Assembly (NCBI RefSeq): GCF_003326755.1 | Contig: NZ_JPWH01000008.1 | Coordinates: forward strand, 152,781 to 216,780 | Direction: 5' to 3' | DNA from: Thalassospira profundimaris | GTDB lineage: Bacteria; Pseudomonadota; Alphaproteobacteria; Rhodospirillales; Thalassospiraceae | Length of the DNA: 64,000 nucleotides | Shown here: in pieces, positions 36,101-43,596 of the stretch | How the letters are laid out: each line of letters begins with the position of its first letter | Numbering within the stretch: position 1 is the stretch's first letter | Notes under the pieces: model-generated | Databases searched by the model: none | What the model saw: only the letters and a program-made list of their open reading frames with translations | Told to the model about the DNA's origin: nothing | Made by a program: the position numbers and the translations under genes

Positions 36101-36667
36101 GGCCCAGCCATGCAGGCCAAAATCAATAATATCCTGCACGCCGGACGGGTTTAAAACCGGGATCTGGGCATCGATAAAGGCATATTCGGTTTGATGGGGC
36201 AGGGTGGATGATTTGCACGAATGGTCGTCCCCGGCCAGAACAAGCACACCGCCATTGCGCGATGTGCCCGCATAGTTGGCATGTTTGAAAACATCGCCAG
36301 AGCGGTCCACCCCCGGGCCTTTGCCATACCACATGCCAAAAACGCCATCATATTTGGCATCCGGATACATATTGACCTGCTGGCTTCCCCAAACCACAGT
36401 GGCGGCAAGGTCTTCATTTACGCCGGCCTGAAATTCGATCTGCTGTTTGGTCAGGAATTTTTTGGCTCGCCATAATTGCTGGTCAAGCCCGCCCAGCGGC
36501 GATCCGCGATAGCCCGATATGCAGCCTGCCGTGTTCAGGCCCGCGCGCGCATCCATCTGGCGCTGCATCAAAGGCAGGCGAACAAGGGCCTGAATGCCCG
36601 TCAGGTAAATGCGGCCTTCTTCCAGGGTATATTTGTCGTCCAGGGTAACTGCTGCCAACTTAGCCAT
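33185..36667 (-). CDS. Fused indolepyruvate ferredoxin oxidoreductase
   Basis: This 1160-residue protein unites the IorA-like and IorB-like parts of a thiamine-diphosphate-dependent 2-oxoacid:ferredoxin oxidoreductase that decarboxylates aryl (or branched-chain) 2-oxoacids to acyl-CoA. In order: an N-terminal pyrimidine-binding domain (GCISGYRGSPLGGLD); a TPP-binding region (WFCPGCPHNSS, AGIGCHYMVNWM); one 4Fe-4S motif (CEGCGDCGEKSNC); and the gamma-type domain beginning GVGGTGVVTIGALLG; and a long C-terminal domain. Such fusions are usual in Proteobacteria. It would degrade aromatic amino acids after transamination. It is monocistronic, with a palindrome in its upstream region and a strong terminator. 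Confidence 0.95.
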   Translation of the reverse strand: MAKLAAVTLDDKYTLEEGRIYLTGIQALVRLPLMQRQMDARAGLNTAGCISGYRGSPLGGLDQQLWRAKKFLTKQQIEFQAGVNEDLAATVVWGSQQVNMYPDAKYDGVFGMWYGKGPGVDRSGDVFKHANYAGTSRNGGVLVLAGDDHSCKSSTLPHQTEYAFIDAQIPVLNPSGVQDIIDFGLHGWAMSRYSGCWVAMKTIAETVESSAAVDVAPNRVSPVMPDFAMPEGGVHIRWPDTPKEQEHRLMKYKLYAALAYARANRLNRIVIDSPTPRLGIITTGKAYLDVMQAFDDLGISEQDAADIGIRVLKVGMSWPLNRDDVREFAKGLEEIIVVEEKRAVMENQVKEQLYNWREDVRPTVIGKFDEKGEWILPSMDELTPARIAQVLAARINRFFDSQKIHDRIEWLAQKEKEIAEPRPDVARIPWFCPGCPHNSSTKVPEGSRAMAGIGCHYMVNWMDRSTETFTHMGGEGVTWIGQAPFTTTKHVFQNLGDGTYYHSGSLAIRAAIASGVNITYKILFNDAVAMTGGQPVDGPLSVPQITRQMADEGVTRIIVLSDEPDKYPIDAHFAPNVDIRHRDTLDETQKELREVPGTSILIFDQTCAAEKRRRRKRKLMVDPPKRVFINDLVCEGCGDCGEKSNCLAVVPVETEFGRKRAIDQSACNKDFSCLNGFCPSFVTIEGGALRKPEAAAKGDNHGDAVFASLPKPALPALTEPWSVLVTGVGGTGVVTIGALLGMAAHIEGKGIVGLDMAGLAQKGGAVVSHIRFADRQEKLHAARIPAGEANVVLGCDLLVAASFEGLAKMRRNFTQAVINTHETITGAFTRNPDFELKSNEHKKAILDACGDDAVNFVEGSDVATRLMGDSIATNLFMLGVAWQRGLIPITEEALMQAIELNGVAIDMNKQSFYWGRLFAHDPQKVIDVVGPDEKQAHPIATTLDDMVAKRKKFLTGYQNAAYARRYESLVTKVAQAEKRLGDGQDHLARTVAKYYFKLLAYKDEYEVARLYTDPAFTAKLRKNFTGNYKVKFHLAPPALASKDAETGNLKKQVYGPWMMSAFAVLAKFKFLRGTALDPFGKTHERKTERALITHYEELVDEVLAGLNPDNIRIAGALLALPEQIRGYGHIKDANIAKVKQREEELRNQFHNPPEHLQAAE

Positions 36668-37023
36668 GCTGATGACCTCTCTGGTCTTGTCTCTTGCGGG
36701 GAAGCCTCGCGGGTTTTCGCATTTTTATTGTTTAATATGGGTCGTAAGGCGGTACTGCGAAATGCCCGTTATTTTGACTATAATGGTAATGAATGCTGAC
36801 CTTTTTTCAATCACTGTCGCAGTGCATTCATCAAAACGCCCGATTGCACGGGTTGACGTAACGTCAACTTGTTATTTGCTTATTCCGGTACCGATTTGCG
36901 CGCAATTATATTGCGTATGGTGTGCAATGCGAAATGCTGCGTGGCAACGAGTCTGTTCTCGTAAGGGCCGCAAGGGGCTGATAAAATGTTACGGGACGGG
37001 TGTTTGCTGGTTGGAGAAAGACG
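36668..37023. other. Divergent upstream region of the indolepyruvate oxidoreductase and VOC genes
   Basis: These 356 bases are AT-rich and hold the promoters of the two divergent genes. The clearest element is a perfect palindrome at 36852-36868, listed separately. I see no credible gene here. Confidence 0.55.
36852..36868. promoter_or_regulatory. Perfect 17-base palindrome upstream of indolepyruvate oxidoreductase
   Basis: GTTGACGT-A-ACGTCAAC is a perfect eight-base inverted repeat about midway between the divergent starts (185 bases from 36667, 156 from 37024). It is likely to bind a dimeric regulator. No regulator gene is adjacent, so the factor is unknown. Confidence 0.6.
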
Positions 37024-37455
37024 ATGGAGCAGCGACTAAGCCTGATGACCCTTGCCGTGGCCGATATGGCAAGGGCGCGCGCATTTTATGAAACCGGACT
37101 GGGCTGGAAGCCGGTTTTTACCACCGATGACGTGGCGTTTTATCAGATGAATGGTCTGATTTTCGGGCTTTACCTTCGGTCGGAAATGGCAAAGGACGGC
37201 CATTTCAGGGATGACGGGGCGACATATTCCGGTATGGCGATGGCCTATAATGCACGAAGTGAAGCCGAAGTAGACGATATTTTTGCCACGGCGCAAAAGG
37301 CCGGGGCACATATTCAAAAACCGCCGCAAAAGGTCAATTGGGGCGGTTATTCCGGCTATTTTCTGGACCCGGACGGCCACCCTTGGGAGGTGGCCTATAA
37401 TCCGTTCTGGACCATCACAAAAGACGGGCACATGATCATTCCGCCGCAAAATTAA
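37024..37455 (+). CDS. VOC (glyoxalase/bleomycin resistance) superfamily protein
   Basis: This 143-residue protein has paired beta-alpha-beta-beta-beta modules. LMTLAVADMARARAFYETGLGW is the typical first strand and helix, and SGYFLDPDGHPWEVAYNP is the typical last strands with the metal-ligand Glu. VOC proteins bind metals and catalyse varied reactions; substrate not known. GGAG lies eight bases before ATG 37024. It is divergent from the indolepyruvate oxidoreductase gene. Confidence 0.9.
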   Translation: MEQRLSLMTLAVADMARARAFYETGLGWKPVFTTDDVAFYQMNGLIFGLYLRSEMAKDGHFRDDGATYSGMAMAYNARSEAEVDDIFATAQKAGAHIQKPPQKVNWGGYSGYFLDPDGHPWEVAYNPFWTITKDGHMIIPPQN

Positions 37456-37588
37456 AACGGGCAACGGTTGCTTTGGGGATTTCAGGCCTTTGCCGGGCTT
37501 CCTGTTCCAACCAACCGGGAATGTGCCAATGTTTTGCCAGTGTTTTTTCTTTATCTTTTCAGTTTCCAGGGCCGATTGATGACCTGGT

Positions 37589-37628
37589 CCCCTGCGCAAC
37601 AATTGTTATCGCGGTTGTTGCGCAGGGG
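37589..37628. repeat. Perfect 14-bp inverted repeat
   Basis: CCCCTGCGCAACAA and its exact complement TTGTTGCGCAGGGG flank a 12-base loop. It lies 134 bases past the VOC stop. There is no T tract on either strand, so it is not a standard terminator. It could be a factor-assisted terminator, an RNA-stability hairpin, or a protein-binding site. Confidence 0.8.
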
Positions 37629-37686
37629 GTTTGTCGCAGGGGGGGGCAAGGTTCAGTTATGGGCTTCAATGTTTCCAGGGATGCCG

Positions 37687-37860
37687 TTATTCACGGGTGA
37701 ATTCCGGCTGGGGAGCATTTTGAAGCGTGTATAGGGCATCTTTTGCCGCTGCAATATAAAGTGCGGCCTCCCTGTATTGCGCTGATGTGTTTTCGGCCCG
37801 GCTCAGCTCTTTGGCAAGTGCATTGATGGAATGTTCAAGTTTTCTGTGATTTACGGCCAT
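37687..37860 (-). CDS. Small hypothetical protein, 57 residues
   Basis: A 57-residue frame starts with ATG 37860, preceded by GGAG at a seven-base spacing. The product begins MAVNHRKLEHSINALAKEL and continues as an alpha-helical, Ala/Glu/Lys-rich chain, ending PQPEFTRE. The composition is that of a soluble helical protein. I recognise no family. Overlapping frames on the plus strand lack a ribosome site. The next gene upstream on this strand is the cytochrome-like one at 38013, 152 bases away, so it could be the last gene of that transcript, but a hairpin at 37958-38002 intervenes. Confidence 0.6.
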   Translation of the reverse strand: MAVNHRKLEHSINALAKELSRAENTSAQYREAALYIAAAKDALYTLQNAPQPEFTRE

Positions 37861-37957
37861 AACGGATCTCCGTGAATATTATCGACATCACAATATTCTG
37901 TGATTCTCGTGAAACCTGTTTTTTCGTTCGAGCGGATCATTCAGGACACGGGGCTTG

Positions 37958-38002
37958 ATCATCGCACCCTTTGAAAGGCAAAGCCGCGAGGCTTGCGATG
38001 AT
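37958..38002 (-). terminator. Hairpin after the haem-protein gene
   Basis: ATCATCGCA pairs with TGCGATGAT (nine pairs) around an inner structured segment, eleven bases past the stop of the gene at 38013. No T tract follows, so its terminator role is uncertain. Confidence 0.4.
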
Positions 38003-38012
38003 GGCAAGAGTT

Positions 38013-39617
38013 TCATGGCTTAACGTCCCGGACGACTTTGACGAGTGACGGGTTCTTTGCCGACCCGGCATCCTGAAAGAGAAATGAAAAATCCGAGGCA
38101 AGGGTTGTGCTGCCCGCGATGGTCGCATTCATATGACAGAAGTTGCAGGACTGATTTTGGATGTAGGTTTCCATCGTGGTATTGGCGACCTTCAGGCTGT
38201 CTTGCGATTCAAAGGTGCCGTAGCGGAGCGGGACCTTCGCATTGGCGCCAGGTTCGGGGTCTGGTGCACCATTGGGGCTGCCATCCCAAAGGACGTTCAC
38301 CAGTTTGTAATACTGAAAAACGGATTTTCCGCCGGTTTCCCGGGAAATTTTGTTCTGGATGTCAGTATTGAGGCTGGTAAGTGCGGACGTGGTTTGTTGT
38401 ACCCGCGTCACCTGTACCGGCTGATTGCGGGGAAACAGATCTTTGCAACCTGTGTCTTTGTTACAGTCGATCCGCGGCTGGTTCGGCGTGCAGTCGTTTC
38501 CCGTGCAATCAGGGTTGTTGAAAGAATAGCCATATGGCGGCTTGGCAGCCTGATCATCGGGTACATTGTCAACCTGCTCGAAAGTCGCCCAGATGAAATC
38601 CGGGAACGTATCGGTCTTGTGAATGATGTGAAGGCCAACCAGACCGATAACCTCCTGGGTGCACTCCCCGGTATCCGGGCGTTTTAACCAGGCAACCGTC
38701 GTCAGATAGCGCTGATATTGCTCTGGATGTTTGGTCAGGATGCGCCAGGCGGCCTTAAGCTCGAACGCGCCCAGTTCTGCCTGATTTTGGGGTTCTGATG
38801 GGGGTCGCCGCAGGTATCCTCCGACTGGCAGAGAAAGCCCGGCCGGGTTTTTTTGATCGGCATTTGTGGCAACGCGGAGCTGATCTGCCGCATCATAAAG
38901 TGAGTTTGAGACAATATAATCAAATTCGGCCTTGCCAACCCGGCGTTCAAAGAAAACCAGATTGCCATCCTGATCAGTAAGCCATCCGCCCGTCGCCTCC
39001 ATGATTTCGTTGGATTGCGTATCGAGTGTTCCGGTTGACAAATGGAAACGATGTGCCGGGTTGATCGCACTCTTTGAGACTGCGGTCAGATATTTTGTGC
39101 TGCCCGTCGCATAGCCTGACAGTTTTGCATTACTTTGGCAGCCAGACGGGGCAGGCAGGTCAACGCCCCAACCGGTCGGCTTTGCCGCATTTGGCAAAAA
39201 GATCGCCTGGGCTGCCTTGTAGCTGCCCCAAACAGGTACAGTGGCCATCGGTTTGGTGGCATCCTGTGGCACCCCCCATGCCGATACATCGATGTTTCTG
39301 TCCGGCTCCCCGGCAAGATCGGGGGTGGCAGGCCATCCCGGGTCGGTTGGCCAGTTCATTGCAATGAACATTTGCCAGGCATAGCAGTTATTGCCTTCCT
39401 GGGTCGGCAGCATCAGGGTATCACTGGTCAGAAACCCGCCGCTGGTGGGATCGAAGCTCAAACTGTTCAAGCAGGTGTCGTTTGACTGGGCAATTTCGGT
39501 TGCCGGCATCTCCTGCGCGTTGCTTCGCGGAACGTCAATGACCCATAAAAGGGCATAGACAATCAGGACCAGCGTGCCGGCAAGCAAGACGGTGATGCCG
39601 ATACGGTGCTTTAACAT
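38013..39617 (-). CDS. Exported protein with a single c-type haem motif
   Basis: This is a 534-residue protein of uncharacterised type. ATG 39617 has GGGGAG eight bases upstream and begins MLKHRIGITVLLAG, followed by a hydrophobic helix and NAQ, a signal peptide or anchor; an upstream frame to 39707 is rejected. A CNFCH haem-c attachment motif lies at about residues 491-495, near the C-terminus, with the heme-ligand candidate Met directly after. The N-terminal half has NNCYAWQMFIAMNWP, and a Cys-rich segment, CTGNDCTPNQPRIDCNKD, lies around residue 395. It would act in the periplasm and may carry electrons for the tyrosinase-like operon of which it is the third gene (67 bases after the second). 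Function not known. Confidence 0.85.
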   Translation of the reverse strand: MLKHRIGITVLLAGTLVLIVYALLWVIDVPRSNAQEMPATEIAQSNDTCLNSLSFDPTSGGFLTSDTLMLPTQEGNNCYAWQMFIAMNWPTDPGWPATPDLAGEPDRNIDVSAWGVPQDATKPMATVPVWGSYKAAQAIFLPNAAKPTGWGVDLPAPSGCQSNAKLSGYATGSTKYLTAVSKSAINPAHRFHLSTGTLDTQSNEIMEATGGWLTDQDGNLVFFERRVGKAEFDYIVSNSLYDAADQLRVATNADQKNPAGLSLPVGGYLRRPPSEPQNQAELGAFELKAAWRILTKHPEQYQRYLTTVAWLKRPDTGECTQEVIGLVGLHIIHKTDTFPDFIWATFEQVDNVPDDQAAKPPYGYSFNNPDCTGNDCTPNQPRIDCNKDTGCKDLFPRNQPVQVTRVQQTTSALTSLNTDIQNKISRETGGKSVFQYYKLVNVLWDGSPNGAPDPEPGANAKVPLRYGTFESQDSLKVANTTMETYIQNQSCNFCHMNATIAGSTTLASDFSFLFQDAGSAKNPSLVKVVRDVKP

Positions 39618-39684
39618 GGTATGGACTCCCCTGTGTCTTGAAGGTATCCGGGGAGTCCCCCTCCCTCGGATACCGTTTCCATAT

Positions 39685-41430
39685 TTAGCTGTTGGCGACG
39701 ATGGCAAGGCCGCTTTCCCAGGGATGTTCTTGATCGCTGGGGTTGGCCGGTTCTGCCGGGTTCAGGACGCGCATCTGTACCGGTCCGGCCGGAACCGACG
39801 GGGCGACCGAAACGTCAACCTGGAAGCCTTGTGTGCCGCCCCCGTCGGTTTTCCCGGGGATGGGTGTTGCCTCGGGTAGAAATTCGGTCACTTTGGCTGT
39901 GATTCCTTCAACCGAGAACTCTATTCGTGCTGTTTCCGGTGTTGTGTTTACATCCGCCCCCTGCACGATCAGGGTGAAGCTGTGCGTTGTGCCTGGCTTC
40001 AGAAGTGCGGGAAGATCGGTTGGGGACAGGCCATAAAACAGTTCCTGCGGGATAAACTGAACGGGCCAGGGTTGAATGCCGCTGGTTTTGCTGGTGACGC
40101 ATTTCATCGGGGCCTGAAGCGGGTGTTCCGGGCTTGGTGCCATTTCTGTTACCGACAATGCAATGTGCATCTGATTGGCGATGTCACCGACATGGGCGAT
40201 TTTCTCGTCGTTTATGGTGACATCGTTGATTGTGAAACCGGCACTTTCGGGAATCTCGAAAATGGCATGCAGAATCTGGTCTGACCCATTGGGGCCGGTT
40301 CCTGCGGTTCCGCGCGTGATGTGCCAATACTGGCTGACATCTTCTCCGTTTGGTCCTTTCCAGTTGGCAAAGTTCTGGGGTTGCTGGATATAAAGCCCGA
40401 CCGGATCCGTCAGCGAGATCAGTGAATCACCCGCGGTCCGGTTGGCGACAAAACCGATATGCGGGTCGGAATTTCGGAAATTCTGGCCATATTTTGCACA
40501 ACAAATGAGGCTTTGCGCGTTGCGGCTACTGGCATCCGGCCGCTGAATGGTTGCGGCGGCAGCAAGATAAACTTCCGCGCTAAGCGTGTTTGGACCAGAG
40601 GTCAGGTGCATGGCCCCGCCAGACTGGCCCGGAACACGAACGGTGCCATTATTCCATTTATTGGTCACATCATAGGCCGGACGACCGGTGGTCGGATCCA
40701 TCACCGGATCCCCTTTTTTTCCGGTGGGGACGTCGGCAGTATAGCGCAGATAAAGATCCTCCAGCTTCACGGCCGGATCAATATAGGTTTGATAAAGGCC
40801 GAGAACGGCCTTAGGATCAATACGCCACATTGCCAGATAGTAAGCCGGGTTTTCGCAGGTAAACATGACGCTGCGCATGGCCCCGGACCCATCGTAGGTA
40901 ATCGACCATTCACAATATTCGTCAAGCCAGCCGCGGGGACCGGAGGGCGAGAAATCCTGATATTTGCCTTCCCAGTCAATCTGCGGGCACAGCGTTACCG
41001 GAATTTGCAGGATCGTTTGGGTGCCGCTTGGATCATAGAGGTAAAGGTCCTTGCCATCGACCGAGATTTTTCCCGTATCCGCAAGACTCATGACGTCATT
41101 CATGGTGAGCGGCTTGCCGCCCAGTTGCGGGTTGTTTGCGGCATCTGGCGAATTAAAAAAGGTGATCAAACGGTTGGGAAAAGGCGTCCATGTGATAACG
41201 GCATCTCCTGCCTCGCCAAATCCCTCGACCAGAGGGTTATAATATTCCGAACGCGGGGCATCGTTCAGGTCCGTCCAGGGATTGCCGATGATCGAGGATT
41301 CCGTCCACCCGGCAACATAAGCATTCCAGTCGTTTTCGAACTGCGGAAGTTCGTTTTCCATCCCGAGCTTTTTATAATCTTTTGGCGCCTGATGGGCGGG
41401 CGAGGTGAATTTGGTAAAAGGCGTGCTCAT
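39685..41430 (-). CDS. Uncharacterised 581-residue protein of tyrosinase-like operon
   Basis: I recognise no family. No signal peptide or membrane helix is evident (MSTPFTKFTSPAHQAPKDY). The sequence is rich in Pro, Gly, Asp and aromatic residues, with six cysteines including an adjacent pair in SLICCAKYG. A segment reads DEYCEWSITYDGSGAMRSVM, then FTCENPAYYLAMWRIDP, suggesting a compact, substrate-binding or metal-binding fold. The C-terminal 100 residues look like beta-sandwich strands (HSFTLIVQGADVNTTPETAR). ATG 41430 has GGAG seven bases upstream. It lies between the tyrosinase-like gene (26 bases) and the haem protein (67 bases), so they are probably co-expressed and may act together. 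Confidence 0.85.
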   Translation of the reverse strand: MSTPFTKFTSPAHQAPKDYKKLGMENELPQFENDWNAYVAGWTESSIIGNPWTDLNDAPRSEYYNPLVEGFGEAGDAVITWTPFPNRLITFFNSPDAANNPQLGGKPLTMNDVMSLADTGKISVDGKDLYLYDPSGTQTILQIPVTLCPQIDWEGKYQDFSPSGPRGWLDEYCEWSITYDGSGAMRSVMFTCENPAYYLAMWRIDPKAVLGLYQTYIDPAVKLEDLYLRYTADVPTGKKGDPVMDPTTGRPAYDVTNKWNNGTVRVPGQSGGAMHLTSGPNTLSAEVYLAAAATIQRPDASSRNAQSLICCAKYGQNFRNSDPHIGFVANRTAGDSLISLTDPVGLYIQQPQNFANWKGPNGEDVSQYWHITRGTAGTGPNGSDQILHAIFEIPESAGFTINDVTINDEKIAHVGDIANQMHIALSVTEMAPSPEHPLQAPMKCVTSKTSGIQPWPVQFIPQELFYGLSPTDLPALLKPGTTHSFTLIVQGADVNTTPETARIEFSVEGITAKVTEFLPEATPIPGKTDGGGTQGFQVDVSVAPSVPAGPVQMRVLNPAEPANPSDQEHPWESGLAIVANS

Positions 41431-41456
41431 TTCTGATCTCCAGGAGAGGTTAAACG

Positions 41457-43154
41457 TTAGTGCATAGAGCAGCTAAGGGGATGCGCCATATTTTCTGTCA
41501 TCGGTTGCGGTGGTTCGTCCCAGATCAGTTGCGGGACGAAGCCGGGTCGCGTGGCATATTCCTCGACAGACAAAAGGCGGCCACTATCGATCTCGGTGAC
41601 AAGAATTGAGACCGTCGGGCTGTCTGTGAGCGCAAGATTGAGCGCGCGGATGACATTTGTTGCGTCCAGCCGGTGAGAGACACCGGTTGGCAGATACTGT
41701 TTTTTGTCATCGACAGGTCCGGTGCCGGTCCGCTTCAAACGACCGACATAATGCATGTTGCAGCTATTGGCATCGCTTGGGCGGGCATCGGGCTGATTGA
41801 TAAAAACATCGATGTGGTAATGGTCATGCGAACGGCCAACGTCATCAAAAACAACCCAGGGCCCTTCTGCCATGTCGGTTGTTCGCAAATGAAGATGTCG
41901 AAGGCCAGACAGATCGGTTGACGGGAGGGGGGCCGATTTTGCTGCAAACGGTTTATGGTTATTGGCTCCCTTGAACTGCCTTGCAACCGGCTTGCCGTAG
42001 TCATAGCCAATGCGGCGGCTGTCCTGGGCCATTTCCCCGATCGAGGTGTAACGCCAGTGTGCGGAAGTGGTGAAATGGATGCTTTTGGCGCCGGCACCCA
42101 GGAAAGGTTGCAACAGGGTCTGGGTGGTAAACTTGACGGCAGGATGCGCTCTCATCCAGACTTCAAGCATACGATCAAGATTGGCATGAAACGAGCAGAA
42201 GAGCGGATCGACAGCCGGGATATTGACCCAGGGATATTCGAGAGTGTTTTGTGGGATGCTGAAGGTATCAAGTTTCAGCGCGTCGATGATCTTCTGCTGA
42301 AAAATGCGGGTCGTTGCATAGAGCGCGGAACGTTCGGCGCGATGATCAGGGCCGACCGTGTAAAACAGCGGATTACGCTGAACATAGCGGCAATCAGGCG
42401 TGTCTGTTTGTCCGGAAACACAGGGTTTGGCATTGTCAGCCGTGGCGGCAGCGTAACGAAGCGGATTAAGGCGTTTTTCGCCGGTTCCCGGGTGAATATA
42501 GGTTTCGTCAATAAAGGCCTGTGGCAGGCCCGCTTCGGGATTGCCATCCGTGTCGGCATTTTCTGCCATCCAGTCCCAATAGGGAATAGGATGATCGATC
42601 AGTTCCTCAAGATACAACAGATAGGCGCGGTGCCACAGAACAGATGCCTCCTGGTGACTGAAGCACCAGTTGGTGTGAATATTTGAATATTTCTGCCAGG
42701 GCGTCACGGTATCGAGATGGCCGGTTTGCATCACATCGTCGAGACGGGCGCGATACATGTTAAGTTCCGCTTCGGAAAGCGCGCGAATGTCGGGGCGAAT
42801 TCGTAAAACAGGGTCGGGCAGTTTGGGCGGTGAAAGGCGGTTGGCCCTGTCAAACGATGAATTACGGTCAATGCGCCAGCCCTGATTGACCCACAGCCTG
42901 AAGGTCTCAAGCGCCTCCAGGGGCCAAAGTTGCTGCTCGTCTGTTGTCAGCAGCATGGTCCGCGCTGTCAGATGATGATAGATGGTGACAGACCATTCCC
43001 GAACGGAAGATACGTTATCAAGTTTGACCAGGTATGCTGTCATGGAGCCAATCCATTGGCGTATGATTTTCGCCTGTTCGCCTGATGATACCCAGTAAGG
43101 GGTTTCAAACAGAGCCCTGACGTCGTCCTCCCATGTTGGCTTGGCAATAATCAC
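41457..43154 (-). CDS. Tyrosinase-like copper protein with incomplete second copper site
   Basis: This protein of about 565 residues resembles type 3 copper tyrosinase/polyphenol oxidase. The CuA region is intact: IHTNWCFSH, EASVLWHRAYLLYLEELI and PYWDW. The CuB region has DPLFCSFHANLDRM, matching the DPxF...HxxxD signature. But the HxxxH pair expected just before it is missing; the stretch reads NTLEYPWVNIPAV. A C-terminal segment HDHYHIDVFIN resembles the tyrosinase C-terminal domain. No signal peptide is seen. The start is uncertain: GTG 43154 is chosen because GGGGGGA lies close upstream. The frame is open to a TTG at 43280. It heads a three-gene operon and is divergent from an Lrp-family regulator. 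Confidence 0.82.
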   Translation of the reverse strand: MIIAKPTWEDDVRALFETPYWVSSGEQAKIIRQWIGSMTAYLVKLDNVSSVREWSVTIYHHLTARTMLLTTDEQQLWPLEALETFRLWVNQGWRIDRNSSFDRANRLSPPKLPDPVLRIRPDIRALSEAELNMYRARLDDVMQTGHLDTVTPWQKYSNIHTNWCFSHQEASVLWHRAYLLYLEELIDHPIPYWDWMAENADTDGNPEAGLPQAFIDETYIHPGTGEKRLNPLRYAAATADNAKPCVSGQTDTPDCRYVQRNPLFYTVGPDHRAERSALYATTRIFQQKIIDALKLDTFSIPQNTLEYPWVNIPAVDPLFCSFHANLDRMLEVWMRAHPAVKFTTQTLLQPFLGAGAKSIHFTTSAHWRYTSIGEMAQDSRRIGYDYGKPVARQFKGANNHKPFAAKSAPLPSTDLSGLRHLHLRTTDMAEGPWVVFDDVGRSHDHYHIDVFINQPDARPSDANSCNMHYVGRLKRTGTGPVDDKKQYLPTGVSHRLDATNVIRALNLALTDSPTVSILVTEIDSGRLLSVEEYATRPGFVPQLIWDEPPQPMTENMAHPLSCSMH

Positions 43155-43596
43155 TGGTTTCCCCCCAAATTCCGCAACGCGACCTGCGCGAGAGTTATCA
43201 ATCCCCGGTGGAAAACATTTTAACCGATCATTTTGGATAGATTTTGCAATCTTCAGAAACCTGCGCCTGCATTTTTGCAATTTGGCCGGACGAATGATGA
43301 TTTATTGCCAGGGGATAAGGATATTCCAGCAGCGCCCGGGCAGGGTGCTGCGTTGCAAATCGCAAATTCCGAATCGAAATTGGAATATCGGATCAAGTAA
43401 CTGTATTGCTGAAACTTTATTCAGATTTCGCAGATGCGGTCGTTTTTTCAATTCAGGCGTTTGGCGCGACGAATTTTGTTGATCATTCGATTCTGTGCGG
43501 TAGTGTGGTCCCGCTAGGGAAGCGTGCATGAAATTTTGCATTATCCGGGATTTCGTGACCGATTTATTGCGCCTGAAGGGGGAAGGTGAAAGTTTT
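43155..43596. other. Divergent region between tyrosinase-like gene and Lrp-family gene
   Basis: These 442 bases probably hold both promoters. They contain a run of direct and inverted elements near 43352-43390 (TGCAAATCGCAAATTCCG, then GAATCGAAATTGGAATATC), including the dyad ATTCC-N11-GGAAT, consistent with multi-site binding by an Lrp/AsnC protein. No other gene is supported; the open frames here lack ribosome sites. Confidence 0.45.

Noticed and set aside
37468..37734. 88-residue plus-strand open frame after the VOC gene
   Set aside because: It has no ribosome site and overlaps both the 14-bp inverted repeat and the better-supported small minus-strand gene.
43155..43280. Longer tyrosinase-like N-terminus from TTG 43280
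   Set aside because: The added residues are basic and lack a ribosome site or a signal peptide; kept only as an alternative.
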